DNA of 64,000 nucleotides from NCBI GenBank assembly GCA_965243265.1, contig CBDEUL010000006.1, positions 395,594 through 459,593 on the forward strand, in the 5' to 3' direction. Shown here piece by piece: positions 24,131 to 32,959 of this stretch; the first letter of the stretch is position 1, and every line of letters begins with the position of its first letter. The DNA is from Flavicella sp965243265 (GTDB lineage Bacteria; Bacteroidota; Bacteroidia; Flavobacteriales; Flavobacteriaceae). The notes beneath the pieces are model-generated. The model saw only the letters and a list, made by a program, of their open reading frames with translations. It did not search any database and was not told the origin of the DNA. A program made the translations under genes and the position numbers.

Positions 24131-27100
24131 CTATTCTTCTATAAGTGATTCATTAAACGAATAGTCTGTATAATCTACCTTGTAAACAATGCTATAAAAA
24201 GTTGGTATAAATAACAGTGTAATTACCGTACCAAATAACAAACCTACCATAATACTTACAGCCATACCTTCCCACATTTCACCTCCACTTAAATACAATG
24301 GAATCATTCCTAAAACAGTGGTAAAAGTTGCCAATAAAATAGGTCTAAAACGTTGTAAACAAGCAGATATAATAGAATCGTGTTCCGATCGTTTCAATAC
24401 ATTTTGTTCTACTTCTATTCTATCTATCAATACAATGGCGTTGTTAATTACAATACCTGCCAATGAAATAACTCCTAAGAAAGGCATAAATCCAAATGGC
24501 TGTTGAAAAGTCAGTAAACCTATAACCACCCCAATAACTCCTAAGGGTATTGTTAAGGTAACCATGGTCATTTTTCTAAAAGAGTTGAATTGAATAATCA
24601 ACAACAACAAAATAATAAAGGCTGCTAACGGAAGGTATTTAAATACTGCCCCCATATTGTCTGCTGTATTTTCTGCATCTCCTCCAAACTCATATACATA
24701 CCCTTGTGGCCATTTCTTTGTTTCTTCTGCCAACCAAGCTGTCATATCTTTTGTAATAAATGATGCGTTCCCGTTTTCATTCAATTCACTAGATACATTG
24801 ATGGTACGAATCAGATCTAACCTTCTAATTTTTGCATACTGCCATTGTGGAACAATGCTTGCTACTTGTAACAATGGAACACTTTTTCCTGACGATTGAG
24901 AGTATACGTTTAAAGTTTCTAATGATTCTAATGTTTGTTGTTGACTTCTATTACTACGCATTAAAATAGGAATAGACTTATCATCTTCTCTATATTCTCC
25001 TGTTTTAAACCCGTCTAATACCGTTTGTAAAGATGTTGCAATATCTTGACTCGATACATCTGCCAATTGGGCTCTGTTCTGGTCTATATTAATTACAAAC
25101 TTCTTACTCTTTGGTCCCCAATCATCCTTTACGTTTTTGGTTCCTGCTACAGATGATAGTTTTATTTTTATAGCTTCTGATATTTTTGAAAGCACATCTG
25201 GATCATCACCCGAAACTTTAATTTCTATAGGTGTTCCTCCTCCTCCTGCTCCCAAAGCTCCTACTTTAATATCAGCATTTGGAAAATGCTTGAAACAGTA
25301 TTCATCAATTTTCTTAATCATTTCATTGTTGTAAATAGCTTCTGAGATATTTACTAACATATGTGCATAATTAGAATTGGCTTCATCAGGTGTATACCCT
25401 TGATCGTACGATTCTGGTCCTTCTCCTATATAACAAGACCAATCTACAATACCATTTACTCTCGTGTTATTTACCTGTAAAGAATCTGTAATGTATTGTT
25501 CTATGGTACCTACTACTTTAGAGGTTGCTTCTATTTTTGTTCCTTCTGGTAAATTGATATCTACAGTAATCATATTTCTATCACTATCTGGAAAGAATAC
25601 AAATGGTATTTTTGTAAATCCATAAAGCGACAAAAAGAACATCGCAAAAATAATAGCGATCACTTTTTTATTATTCAACAAAGCCCATAGTATCAGTTTT
25701 TTATAGTACTGTTTTAATAGCATAATTGTTTTGTCTACAAAACTTGGTTCTACTTCTCCTTTTGGCTGTATTCTTAAAAACAAATAACAAAATAAAGTAA
25801 TCACGGTAAGTGCCATAATCCATGAAGATAGTAGCGCCATGGTAATTACAACAAAAATAGGCCCTACAATATCTCCCATATTAGATTCTGCTAAATAGAA
25901 TGCTAAAAAGGCTGCAGAGGTAGTTAACGTAGAAATTAACAATGGTGTAAACAACTCTGAACAGGCTTCTATTGCCGCTTCTTTTGCTGCAATTCCTTCT
26001 TCCATTTTTACCATTACCGTTTCTGCAACTACAATGGCATTGTCAACCATCATTCCCAAAGCCATAATTAATGCTGCCAGAGTAACTTGATTCAATCCCA
26101 TATTAATGGTTCCCATTAACATCAATGTCATAATAACAACAATCGGTATTAAACTTGCAATTACCAATCCTGAACGTACTCCTAAAAACACCAACATTAC
26201 TGCCAATACAATAACAATAGATTGCATTAGATTGACTATAAAGTCATTAATTTTTACATCTATATAGGTGTCCATAGATGCCAATCTTTGCATTTTTAAA
26301 CCTACGGGAAGTTTTGCTTCCCACTCACGAACAACAGCATCAATAGCCGCTCCCAACTTAATAATATTAGCGCCGTCTTTTAAATTTACATGTAACGAAA
26401 TGGCATCTTTTCCATTTACTCGTACTTTTTGTGTAGGCGGATCTATATAACCTTTGCTAATCTTGGTTATATCTCCTAGATATACCAATTGATTTCCATC
26501 TCCTACAGGAATCAGCATTTTTCGAATATCTTCAGTGCTATTAAAATTCCCTGTTGGTTCTAATATGATTCTTTCGTCTCCAACATTAATTTGCCCTCCT
26601 GAACTTAAAATATTGGTTGAAGTAATATGACTTTGTAGCTTGTTTGCTGAAAGTCCATATTCTTTTAATTTAGAATTGTCAAACCCTACAAAAACACGCT
26701 CTTCTTGTTCTCCTCCTATTTCTACTTTTGCAGCATCGTCTAACTTTATCAAATCATCCTTGATGTCGTCTACAAAATCTTTCATTTCAGCATAAGAAAA
26801 ACCGTCAGAAATCAAACCTACAGCAATTCCGTATACGTCTCCAATTCCATCATCTTCTAACCTGTAAGTAACACCTTCAGGCATATCATCAATCAAATCT
26901 AATTTTCTTCTTAATCGATCCCAAACAGGTTGTAAAACTTCTGGTTTTACTTCATCTTTTAGGGTTACAGTAACTACAGAAAGCCCCGATCTTGATGTAC
27001 TTGTTACTTCTTTTAACTCTGGTATTTCTTGTACTTTTTTCTCTATTTTGTCTGTAACAAGCTGCTCTACCCTTTCTGGACTGGCTCCTGGAAATGGTGC

Positions 27101-27244
27101 TATAATATTTGCCACCCTCACTGTATACGGAGGCATACTATCTCTTGGTAAAGACACATACAATGCCAACCCCATAAGAATAATGGTTGTTAGTATGGTA
27201 AATGTTATTCTATTTTTTTCTATTGAAAACTTCGTAAGATTCAT
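24131..27244 (-). CDS. RND-family efflux transporter, inner-membrane permease
   Basis: A 1037-residue AcrB-type pump with the two large periplasmic loops and twelve-helix layout of the HAE-RND family. Visible features are the N-terminal RDSMPPYTVRVANIIAPFPG, PERVEQLVTDKIEKKVQEI, and the helix-4 motif GMMVDNAIVVAETVMVKMEE, where the second residue of the usual Asp-Asp proton-relay pair is Asn. This D-to-N form occurs in TriC-like pumps. C-terminal motifs include GIVINNAIVLIDRIEVEQ and LLATFTTVLGMIPLYLSGG. It lies downstream of a membrane fusion protein and an outer-membrane factor fusion, making a complete tripartite pump. The substrate is unknown. Confidence 0.94.
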   Translation of the reverse strand: MNLTKFSIEKNRITFTILTTIILMGLALYVSLPRDSMPPYTVRVANIIAPFPGASPERVEQLVTDKIEKKVQEIPELKEVTSTSRSGLSVVTVTLKDEVKPEVLQPVWDRLRRKLDLIDDMPEGVTYRLEDDGIGDVYGIAVGLISDGFSYAEMKDFVDDIKDDLIKLDDAAKVEIGGEQEERVFVGFDNSKLKEYGLSANKLQSHITSTNILSSGGQINVGDERIILEPTGNFNSTEDIRKMLIPVGDGNQLVYLGDITKISKGYIDPPTQKVRVNGKDAISLHVNLKDGANIIKLGAAIDAVVREWEAKLPVGLKMQRLASMDTYIDVKINDFIVNLMQSIVIVLAVMLVFLGVRSGLVIASLIPIVVIMTLMLMGTINMGLNQVTLAALIMALGMMVDNAIVVAETVMVKMEEGIAAKEAAIEACSELFTPLLISTLTTSAAFLAFYLAESNMGDIVGPIFVVITMALLSSWIMALTVITLFCYLFLRIQPKGEVEPSFVDKTIMLLKQYYKKLILWALLNNKKVIAIIFAMFFLSLYGFTKIPFVFFPDSDRNMITVDINLPEGTKIEATSKVVGTIEQYITDSLQVNNTRVNGIVDWSCYIGEGPESYDQGYTPDEANSNYAHMLVNISEAIYNNEMIKKIDEYCFKHFPNADIKVGALGAGGGGTPIEIKVSGDDPDVLSKISEAIKIKLSSVAGTKNVKDDWGPKSKKFVINIDQNRAQLADVSSQDIATSLQTVLDGFKTGEYREDDKSIPILMRSNRSQQQTLESLETLNVYSQSSGKSVPLLQVASIVPQWQYAKIRRLDLIRTINVSSELNENGNASFITKDMTAWLAEETKKWPQGYVYEFGGDAENTADNMGAVFKYLPLAAFIILLLLIIQFNSFRKMTMVTLTIPLGVIGVVIGLLTFQQPFGFMPFLGVISLAGIVINNAIVLIDRIEVEQNVLKRSEHDSIISACLQRFRPILLATFTTVLGMIPLYLSGGEMWEGMAVSIMVGLLFGTVITLLFIPTFYSIVYKVDYTDYSFNESLIEE

Positions 27245-27293
27245 AAGCTTTTATTTTAGGCATTGGAATGCAAAATGTTTTAAAAACAATTGC

Positions 27294-28373
27294 TTATTTT
27301 ATTTTTACTTCTTGACCATCTAACAGCGTTTGCAAACCTGCTGTTGCTATTTTTTCTCCTTCTGTTACTCCTTCTAAAATTTGAAACCCTTCAGATGTTA
27401 AATTTCCTATTTTTATATGTTTTTTTCTTACAAAAAACTTTGATTCTTTTGAATCAATTAAAAACACAAACTGCCCTTTATCATCTTCTCCTACAGCCAT
27501 TGCTGGGGCTATTAAATGATTTCCTTTTTCTGCCGCTCCAAAATTAAAAGTTACATTGGTAGCCATACCACTCTTAATATCTTTAGTAGGGTTTACCACT
27601 GTTATTTTAACAGGGTAGGTAGAGGTTGTATTATCTATTGCTGGAGACACCTCTGTTACAATTCCTACAAATTGTTTCATCTCTAAAGAGCTAAAATCCA
27701 CTTTTACTTCCATTCCTTTTTCAACCCCATTGATAATACTTTCTGGAAGTCCTAAATTAATCTGCATAGACGATCCTGCATTTAATACTCCAATAATTTC
27801 ACCTGGTGTAATATTTTCATCTACCTCTGCATCTACTCTAGAAATAGCTCCGTCTTCTGGTGCGTATAAAAATCCATATCGTATTTGTTCTTCTTGGATA
27901 GACACGCTACGCTTTGATGATTCATGACTTGCTACTGAGGTTCTATAAGAGTTTTTCGCTGCTTCATAATCACTTAAAGATGAACTTCCTTTTTCAAACA
28001 AAGATCTAATTCTGTTTAAACTTAATAAGGCTGTATTCATTTGAGATTCTGTACTATTCAAATTCTCTAAAGCACTCTCATAATTCAATCGTGCTTGTAC
28101 ATTATCCAATCGTCCTAATAAATCTCCTTTTTTCACCACTTGCCCTAGCTTCATATCTAACATGGTAATAATTCCACTGTTTCTAAAACTTAGGTTGATT
28201 ACTTTGTCTGTAATAGCTGTACCACTAAAAGTTCTTACTTTGTTAGCTCCTAAGAAACCTACTTTTTGGTAACGTACAGGTCTAACCATCTTCGTTTCTT
28301 GTACTTTTTCTTTACAAGAAACAATACTTATTAAAAAGATTCCGATGGTTAAAATTTGATATATATTTTTCAT
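27294..28373 (-). CDS. RND periplasmic adaptor (membrane fusion protein), lipoprotein
   Basis: A 359-residue HlyD/AcrA-type adaptor. The signal peptide ends in a lipobox (ISIVSC, lipidated Cys near residue 20). The barrel-sandwich/lipoyl part has LGQVVKKGDLLGRLDNVQA, then a helical hairpin (about residues 95-155) and the second lipoyl half APEDGAISRVDAEVDENITPGE. Beta-barrel and membrane-proximal segments follow (KSGMATNVTF, ending TAGLQTLLDGQEVKIK). It bridges the RND permease and the TolC-like protein of the same operon. Confidence 0.93.
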   Translation of the reverse strand: MKNIYQILTIGIFLISIVSCKEKVQETKMVRPVRYQKVGFLGANKVRTFSGTAITDKVINLSFRNSGIITMLDMKLGQVVKKGDLLGRLDNVQARLNYESALENLNSTESQMNTALLSLNRIRSLFEKGSSSLSDYEAAKNSYRTSVASHESSKRSVSIQEEQIRYGFLYAPEDGAISRVDAEVDENITPGEIIGVLNAGSSMQINLGLPESIINGVEKGMEVKVDFSSLEMKQFVGIVTEVSPAIDNTTSTYPVKITVVNPTKDIKSGMATNVTFNFGAAEKGNHLIAPAMAVGEDDKGQFVFLIDSKESKFFVRKKHIKIGNLTSEGFQILEGVTEGEKIATAGLQTLLDGQEVKIK

Positions 28374-28407
28374 AAATAGTATTTTTATTAGTTAGCGTAG
28401 ATAACCT

Positions 28408-30774
28408 TTATTTTAAATCTGTTGTTTCTATAAATTCAGCAAATTTTGCCATAAACTCTCCATTGGATTCGTCGGAATGCAATAAGAAAAAATGGTTTAT
28501 ATTTCTTTGCAAAGCCATTAGGCTTAATAAATAATTATAGTTTGCGTTTGCATTTGACAATTGAGCTTGTAAATAGTTTCTTTGAGCATCTATCAATTGC
28601 GTAATATTTACAGCTCCGTTAGAGTAAGAAATTTGTGTTAACTCCAAACTTTCTTTGGCTGTTTCTTCTGAAATTGTTGACAATGAAATATTGGATATTT
28701 CTTCTACAATTTTTAAAATAGATTCATTTACACTTCTCTCGATAGAAAGGTTTACATTTTCTCTGTTCAAATTCAACTGCTCTTGTTGAATTTTAAATGT
28801 TTTGGTATTGATGTTTTTTTGATTTCTTTGAAAAATAGGCAATGATAAGTTCAATCCTACATTGTATGTGTTTCTAAAATCTGGTGCTCCAGGAGTTGCT
28901 GGTCCGTTCGCTGTAAAATTATGACTGTATTGTCCTTGCAAAGCTAACGTTGGCACAAACCTACCTCCTGCATTTAATTTCATTGACCTTTCTGCCACTT
29001 TTAAATTGTAGTCTATAAATTTAATTTCTGGTGCTGCAATAATAGCTTCATTTACCAAAAATTCAACAAATGGACTTCTAAAAGTTGAATTGTCTAACAA
29101 TTCTTCCAGTTGTACATAACCTTCTTTTTTATAAACTCCCTTATTCAATTCAGCATCTTCTACATCAATAGCAAAATTAATATCGTTATTCAATAATTGA
29201 TTTAAAACATAAAAACCTTGTTGTAATTGATTGGTTGCTTCTACTAAAGTTTGTGTGTTTTGTGCTTGCTCACTTTTTAAACGCAGTACATCTATTTTTT
29301 CCGACAATCCTGCTTCATAATTTTGTGTAGCTATTTCTAAGTTTTTCTTTGTTACATCTAAATTTCTAGATTGAATTTTTACATTAGATTTTAAAATCAA
29401 CGTATTAAAATAGGCTGTTGAAGCATCCAAAACAGCGTCTAAAGTTGCTATATTATACGTCTCTTTTTGAGCCTTTTCTAAATTCTTTTGAATAGTAATT
29501 CCTGCATTGGCATCGTTTGAAAACAATGTTTGAGACAGTGTTACATTTCCTTTTATTTGATAATCTTGATCTTGCGTTCCTATCAATTCATTTATGTTAG
29601 GGTTCATATAGCTCCCCTCTCCACTAACTGCTATTTCTGGCAAATAATTACTCTTTGCTGTTTTAACCTCTTGTGCAGCTAAATCAACAGATTTCTGTTC
29701 TGATAAAAGATTTAAGTTGTTCTCTAATGTTTGGTTCATTACTTCTTGTAGGGTATACTTTTTTGTTGAAGTAATCTCGTTAAAGTCTCCTATAAAGTTA
29801 ATCGTAGACATTAGACTGTAACGTATTGGCATGTCTACCTTTTTCGCTGTATTGTAATTTACGGTTAACTTATTCGCTAAATCTAAGTGTATAGACAGTT
29901 CTGAAGGATTTTTACCATTAATTATAGCTTCAATATTTAAAGCCAACCTTCTAAAAAAACGCTCTATATTTTCTTCTGCTTGGTTTGTTGCCAAAAGCCC
30001 TCTTTTTACATTATCTATATAAGAAGCTGTAAACGACGGTAATTTTTCTTCTATTAAAAAATTAGACAAATCTATCACCTCTTCTTCCGATAAAAAGTCA
30101 CCTCCTGCTAAATAAACCGCATCTAAAGGTTCTTTTCCTTCTACTGTTTGGTTTTTCTTAATTCCTAATTTTATATCCTCAACAGTAGCATAGGGAATCA
30201 ATTCATAATTTACACCCAATGCTTTTACCTTTTCTCTTAGTGACTCATTTACAGAGGTTATATTCAATAAAAAATCATCTACTAACAGTCCTACTCTCTT
30301 AAAATCATATAATTTTTTAAATGATTTTAAATCTTCTTCGAAAGACTGAGATGTAACCAAATAGGTAAAATTATCAATCCCTGAAACTTTTACTTCTTGA
30401 TTCAATTGTATCAATTCCTTATTTAATGCTCCATAAAGAATTGTTGGTTTTTTATAGACATCTACCTTTGTAATGACCACATTATTAATAGGTCCAAATG
30501 CCAAAATAATATCCACATCACTAGCAAGCATTGCCTCATAATTTTGTTTTGCTGTTTCAATATTTAGGTTATTTACTAAAATATCTTTTTCAGAAAAACT
30601 TACAGAGCCATCTCTACCAACAACTGATGTTATTTCTTTTTTTAACTTTTGATAATAGATTCCGTGATTCTCATCTGTTCTATCTATCAATAAACCTATT
30701 TTATAGTTTTTTTGCTTTTGAGAAAAAGTAAAATTCACTGCCAATAAGAGTACTAGAAGTAATGTTTTTTTCAT
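28408..30774 (-). CDS. Fusion of periplasmic substrate-binding-like domain with TolC outer-membrane factor
   Basis: A 788-residue protein, almost twice the usual TolC length. A signal peptide (MKKTLLLVLLLAVNFTFSQ) is followed at about residues 24-320 by a domain with the alternating strand/helix pattern and motifs of ABC-type substrate-binding proteins of the ABC_sub_bind type (KIGLLIDRTDENHGIYYQKL, DVDIILAFGPINNVV, KRVGLLVDDFLLN, LDAVYLAGGDFLSEEE). From about residue 340 (YTLQEVMNQTLENNLNL) it is a standard two-repeat outer-membrane efflux protein, with LPEIAVSGEGSY, NYEAGLSEKIDVLRLKSE and SYSNGAVNITQLIDAQRNYLQA. It is first in the operon with the adaptor, RND pump and channel. A ligand-sensing role for the N-terminal domain is inference. 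Confidence 0.88.
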   Translation of the reverse strand: MKKTLLLVLLLAVNFTFSQKQKNYKIGLLIDRTDENHGIYYQKLKKEITSVVGRDGSVSFSEKDILVNNLNIETAKQNYEAMLASDVDIILAFGPINNVVITKVDVYKKPTILYGALNKELIQLNQEVKVSGIDNFTYLVTSQSFEEDLKSFKKLYDFKRVGLLVDDFLLNITSVNESLREKVKALGVNYELIPYATVEDIKLGIKKNQTVEGKEPLDAVYLAGGDFLSEEEVIDLSNFLIEEKLPSFTASYIDNVKRGLLATNQAEENIERFFRRLALNIEAIINGKNPSELSIHLDLANKLTVNYNTAKKVDMPIRYSLMSTINFIGDFNEITSTKKYTLQEVMNQTLENNLNLLSEQKSVDLAAQEVKTAKSNYLPEIAVSGEGSYMNPNINELIGTQDQDYQIKGNVTLSQTLFSNDANAGITIQKNLEKAQKETYNIATLDAVLDASTAYFNTLILKSNVKIQSRNLDVTKKNLEIATQNYEAGLSEKIDVLRLKSEQAQNTQTLVEATNQLQQGFYVLNQLLNNDINFAIDVEDAELNKGVYKKEGYVQLEELLDNSTFRSPFVEFLVNEAIIAAPEIKFIDYNLKVAERSMKLNAGGRFVPTLALQGQYSHNFTANGPATPGAPDFRNTYNVGLNLSLPIFQRNQKNINTKTFKIQQEQLNLNRENVNLSIERSVNESILKIVEEISNISLSTISEETAKESLELTQISYSNGAVNITQLIDAQRNYLQAQLSNANANYNYLLSLMALQRNINHFFLLHSDESNGEFMAKFAEFIETTDLK

Positions 30775-30790
30775 ATAATTTCTAAATTAG

Positions 30791-30818
30791 AAAACCACTT
30801 TTTATCAAAAGTGGTTTT
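30791..30818. terminator. Hairpin terminator between BI-1 gene and efflux operon
   Basis: AAAACCACTTTT and AAAAGTGGTTTT form a perfect 12-base stem with a TATC loop, 11 bases after the BI-1 stop and 16 bases before the start of the TolC fusion gene. It probably separates the two minus-strand operons. Confidence 0.75.
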
Positions 30819-30828
30819 GTTTTTACTA

Positions 30829-31530
30829 TTATTTTCTGTCCCCGAATAAACGTAGTAAATACAGAAACATATTTATAAAATCTAAGTACAGTGTTAATGC
30901 TCCTAAAATTGATTTTTTCTTAGATACCTCGTTAGAATCTTCAAAGGCTGCCATACGCTTAATTTTTTGAGTATCGTATGCTGTTAAAGCAACAAAAATT
31001 AAAACCCCTGCATAGGTAGATACCCAATACAATATTTCATTTTGAAAAAAGATATTTACTACCGATGCGATTATCAACCCTATTAACGCCATAAAAGCAA
31101 AATTTCCTACTGAGGTTAAATCTTTTTTAGTCATATATCCGTAAGCACTCATTACTCCAAAGGTTAATGCTGTAATCAAAAATGTAGATGCAATAGAACC
31201 GCTTGTATAAATCATAAAAACCATTGATAAGGCTAACCCGTTTAAAATGGCGTATACTAAAAAAAGTACTCCTGCTCTTTCTGCTGTCATTTTATGAATT
31301 CGTGCAGTAATATAAATTACAGCTCCAAACTCTGCTGCTATCAATAAATAAAAAGGCATTTTACTCCCCGATGCAGGAAAAATTATATCAAATACAGCCG
31401 GTGTAGAAACTGCCCACATAGAAACTGCTGCTGTAATTAATAAAGCACAACTCATCCATCCGTAAACTTTTGATATAAATGCTGCTTGTAAAGCTTCCTG
31501 TTCTTGATTTAATGTTATATGTGTATTCAT
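30829..31530 (-). CDS. Bax inhibitor-1/YccA family membrane protein
   Basis: A 233-residue protein with seven hydrophobic segments, matching the Bax inhibitor-1/YccA family. Typical phrases are FISKVYGWMSCALLITAAVSM near the N-terminus and the C-terminal YTAYDTQKIK-type motif (VALTAYDTQKIKRMA), followed by LGALTLYLDFINMFLYLLRLFG. Family members act as pH-sensitive calcium leak channels or modulate FtsH; function here is not known. The gene follows the lemA/TPM group with a 66-base gap. Confidence 0.93.
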   Translation of the reverse strand: MNTHITLNQEQEALQAAFISKVYGWMSCALLITAAVSMWAVSTPAVFDIIFPASGSKMPFYLLIAAEFGAVIYITARIHKMTAERAGVLFLVYAILNGLALSMVFMIYTSGSIASTFLITALTFGVMSAYGYMTKKDLTSVGNFAFMALIGLIIASVVNIFFQNEILYWVSTYAGVLIFVALTAYDTQKIKRMAAFEDSNEVSKKKSILGALTLYLDFINMFLYLLRLFGDRK

Positions 31531-31596
31531 TCTTATTAGTGTTTCGATTATACTAATTATGCGGTAATCATGTTATCTCGTAATACTGTGTTCTAA

Positions 31597-32040
31597 CTAA
31601 ATATCCCCTTTCGAAATTTCGTCAGACAATTCGTTTACATCATCCGAAGTAAAAGGGAAATATTCTTTCAACTTTTCACCAGCTCTTAAAATTCCTGTTT
31701 CTAAACCTTTTGCAAAAGCACCTTGTTTAAATTGCTCAATTACCAAATCTTTGGTACAGTCCCAAAAATCATTTGGCACAACTGCATCAATTCCTTTGTC
31801 TCCTAAAATTGCAAAAGTATGATCTGTTACTGCAACATAAAACAACACACCATTTTGAGCTTTTGTGTTATTCATTTCTAATTGAAAAAACACCTCTTTA
31901 GCTCTTTCTAAAGCCTCCTTACCCGAAGTTCCTTCAATATGCACACGTATTTCTCCAGATGTGTTTTGCTCAGCTTGCTGAATAGCCGCTATAATTTGAG
32001 CTTCCTCTTCTTTAGAAAAAAAATCTTTTTGAGTTGCCAT
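31597..32040 (-). CDS. Cytoplasmic TPM-domain protein
   Basis: A 147-residue TPM-domain protein without a signal peptide. It starts MATQKDFFSKEEEAQIIAAI and contains NTSGEIRVHIEG, then NGVLFYVAVTDHTFAILGDKGIDAVVPNDFW, the shortened TPM form that pairs with LemA in Bacteroidetes. It lies 2 bases downstream of lemA, so both are surely cotranscribed. In many relatives a second, Gly-rich TPM gene follows directly; here that gene is at 22656-23438. Confidence 0.88.
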   Translation of the reverse strand: MATQKDFFSKEEEAQIIAAIQQAEQNTSGEIRVHIEGTSGKEALERAKEVFFQLEMNNTKAQNGVLFYVAVTDHTFAILGDKGIDAVVPNDFWDCTKDLVIEQFKQGAFAKGLETGILRAGEKLKEYFPFTSDDVNELSDEISKGDI

Positions 32041-32042
32041 AT

Positions 32043-32618
32043 TTAAAATTTTACTTCAGGAGCTTTTTCGCTTCCTTCTGAGGCTTTGTATAAACTCAAA
32101 GGATCAAACCCAAACAACCTTGCAGTTATATTTGTAGGAAATTTTTTAATATAGATATTATAACCTCCTGCCATTCCGTTGAAACGGTTTCTTTCTACAT
32201 TAATTCTATTTTCGGTTCCTTCTAATTGACTTTGCAACTCTAAAAAGTTGGTATTCGCTTTTAAATCTGGATATTTTTCAGCAATTACCATTAACCTTCC
32301 TAAAGCTCCAGACAAACCTTGTTGTGCTTTTTGAAATTGTTGCATTTTTTCTGGAGTCAAGTTATTTGCATCAATTTTTGTACTTGTAGCTTCTGAACGC
32401 GCTTTTATAACTGCTTCTAATGTTTCACTTTCATGAGCCGCATATCCTTTTACTGTATTTACCAAATTTGGTATCAAATCTGCTCTTCGTTGGTATGCAC
32501 TTTCTACATTTGCCCACTGCGCTTTTGAAACTCCTTCTTTTTCTACAATTGTATTGTATTTAGATATACTAAACATTATTACTACTGCTAAAGCTATTAA
32601 GGGCCACCATTTTTTCAT
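32043..32618 (-). CDS. lemA: LemA family protein
   Basis: A 191-residue LemA-family protein: one N-terminal hydrophobic helix (WWPLIALAVVIMFSISKYN), then a helical coiled domain with the family motif WANVESAYQRRADLIPNLVNTV, HESETLEAVIKARSEA, LKANTNFLELQSQLEGTENRI and RNRFNGMAGGYN. Family knowledge: membrane-anchored, with its helical bundle outside the cytoplasm; molecular role unclear. It sits 10 bases after the MerR gene and 2 bases before the TPM gene. Confidence 0.95.
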   Translation of the reverse strand: MKKWWPLIALAVVIMFSISKYNTIVEKEGVSKAQWANVESAYQRRADLIPNLVNTVKGYAAHESETLEAVIKARSEATSTKIDANNLTPEKMQQFQKAQQGLSGALGRLMVIAEKYPDLKANTNFLELQSQLEGTENRINVERNRFNGMAGGYNIYIKKFPTNITARLFGFDPLSLYKASEGSEKAPEVKF

Positions 32619-32628
32619 ATTCTTGTTT

Positions 32629-32958
32629 TTATAATTCGTTTTTAATTTTTATTAATTCTGCTTTCACCAGCTCTAAACTGGCTATAATTTCATGATTATT
32701 TATTGTTTCTTTAGGCTTCGTTTTCAACTTATTCTTAGCCCCGTCTAAAGTAAAACCTTTTTCTTTTACTAAATGATATATTAAGCGAAAATTCTTAACA
32801 TCATCTTGCGTAAACATACGATCTCCTTTTGCGTTTTTTTTCGGTTTAATAGCATCAAATTCTTTTTCCCAAAAACGGATTAAAGATGCATTTACATTAA
32901 AAGCTTTGGCTATTTCTCCTATCTTGTAGTATCGCTTTTCGGGCAGTTCAATATTCAT
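32629..32958 (-). CDS. MerR-family transcriptional regulator
   Basis: A 109-residue protein with an N-terminal MerR winged-helix DNA-binding domain (RYYKIGEIAKAFNVNASLIR, then FWEKEFDAIKPKKNAKGDRMF and DDVKNFRLIYHLVKEKGFTL). The family's C-terminal coiled region is short, and there is no effector-binding domain or cysteine, so it is unlikely to sense metals like MerR itself. It lies one base after the M23 peptidase gene and 10 bases before lemA. Its targets are unknown. Confidence 0.9.
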   Translation of the reverse strand: MNIELPEKRYYKIGEIAKAFNVNASLIRFWEKEFDAIKPKKNAKGDRMFTQDDVKNFRLIYHLVKEKGFTLDGAKNKLKTKPKETINNHEIIASLELVKAELIKIKNEL

Positions 32959-32959
32959 A

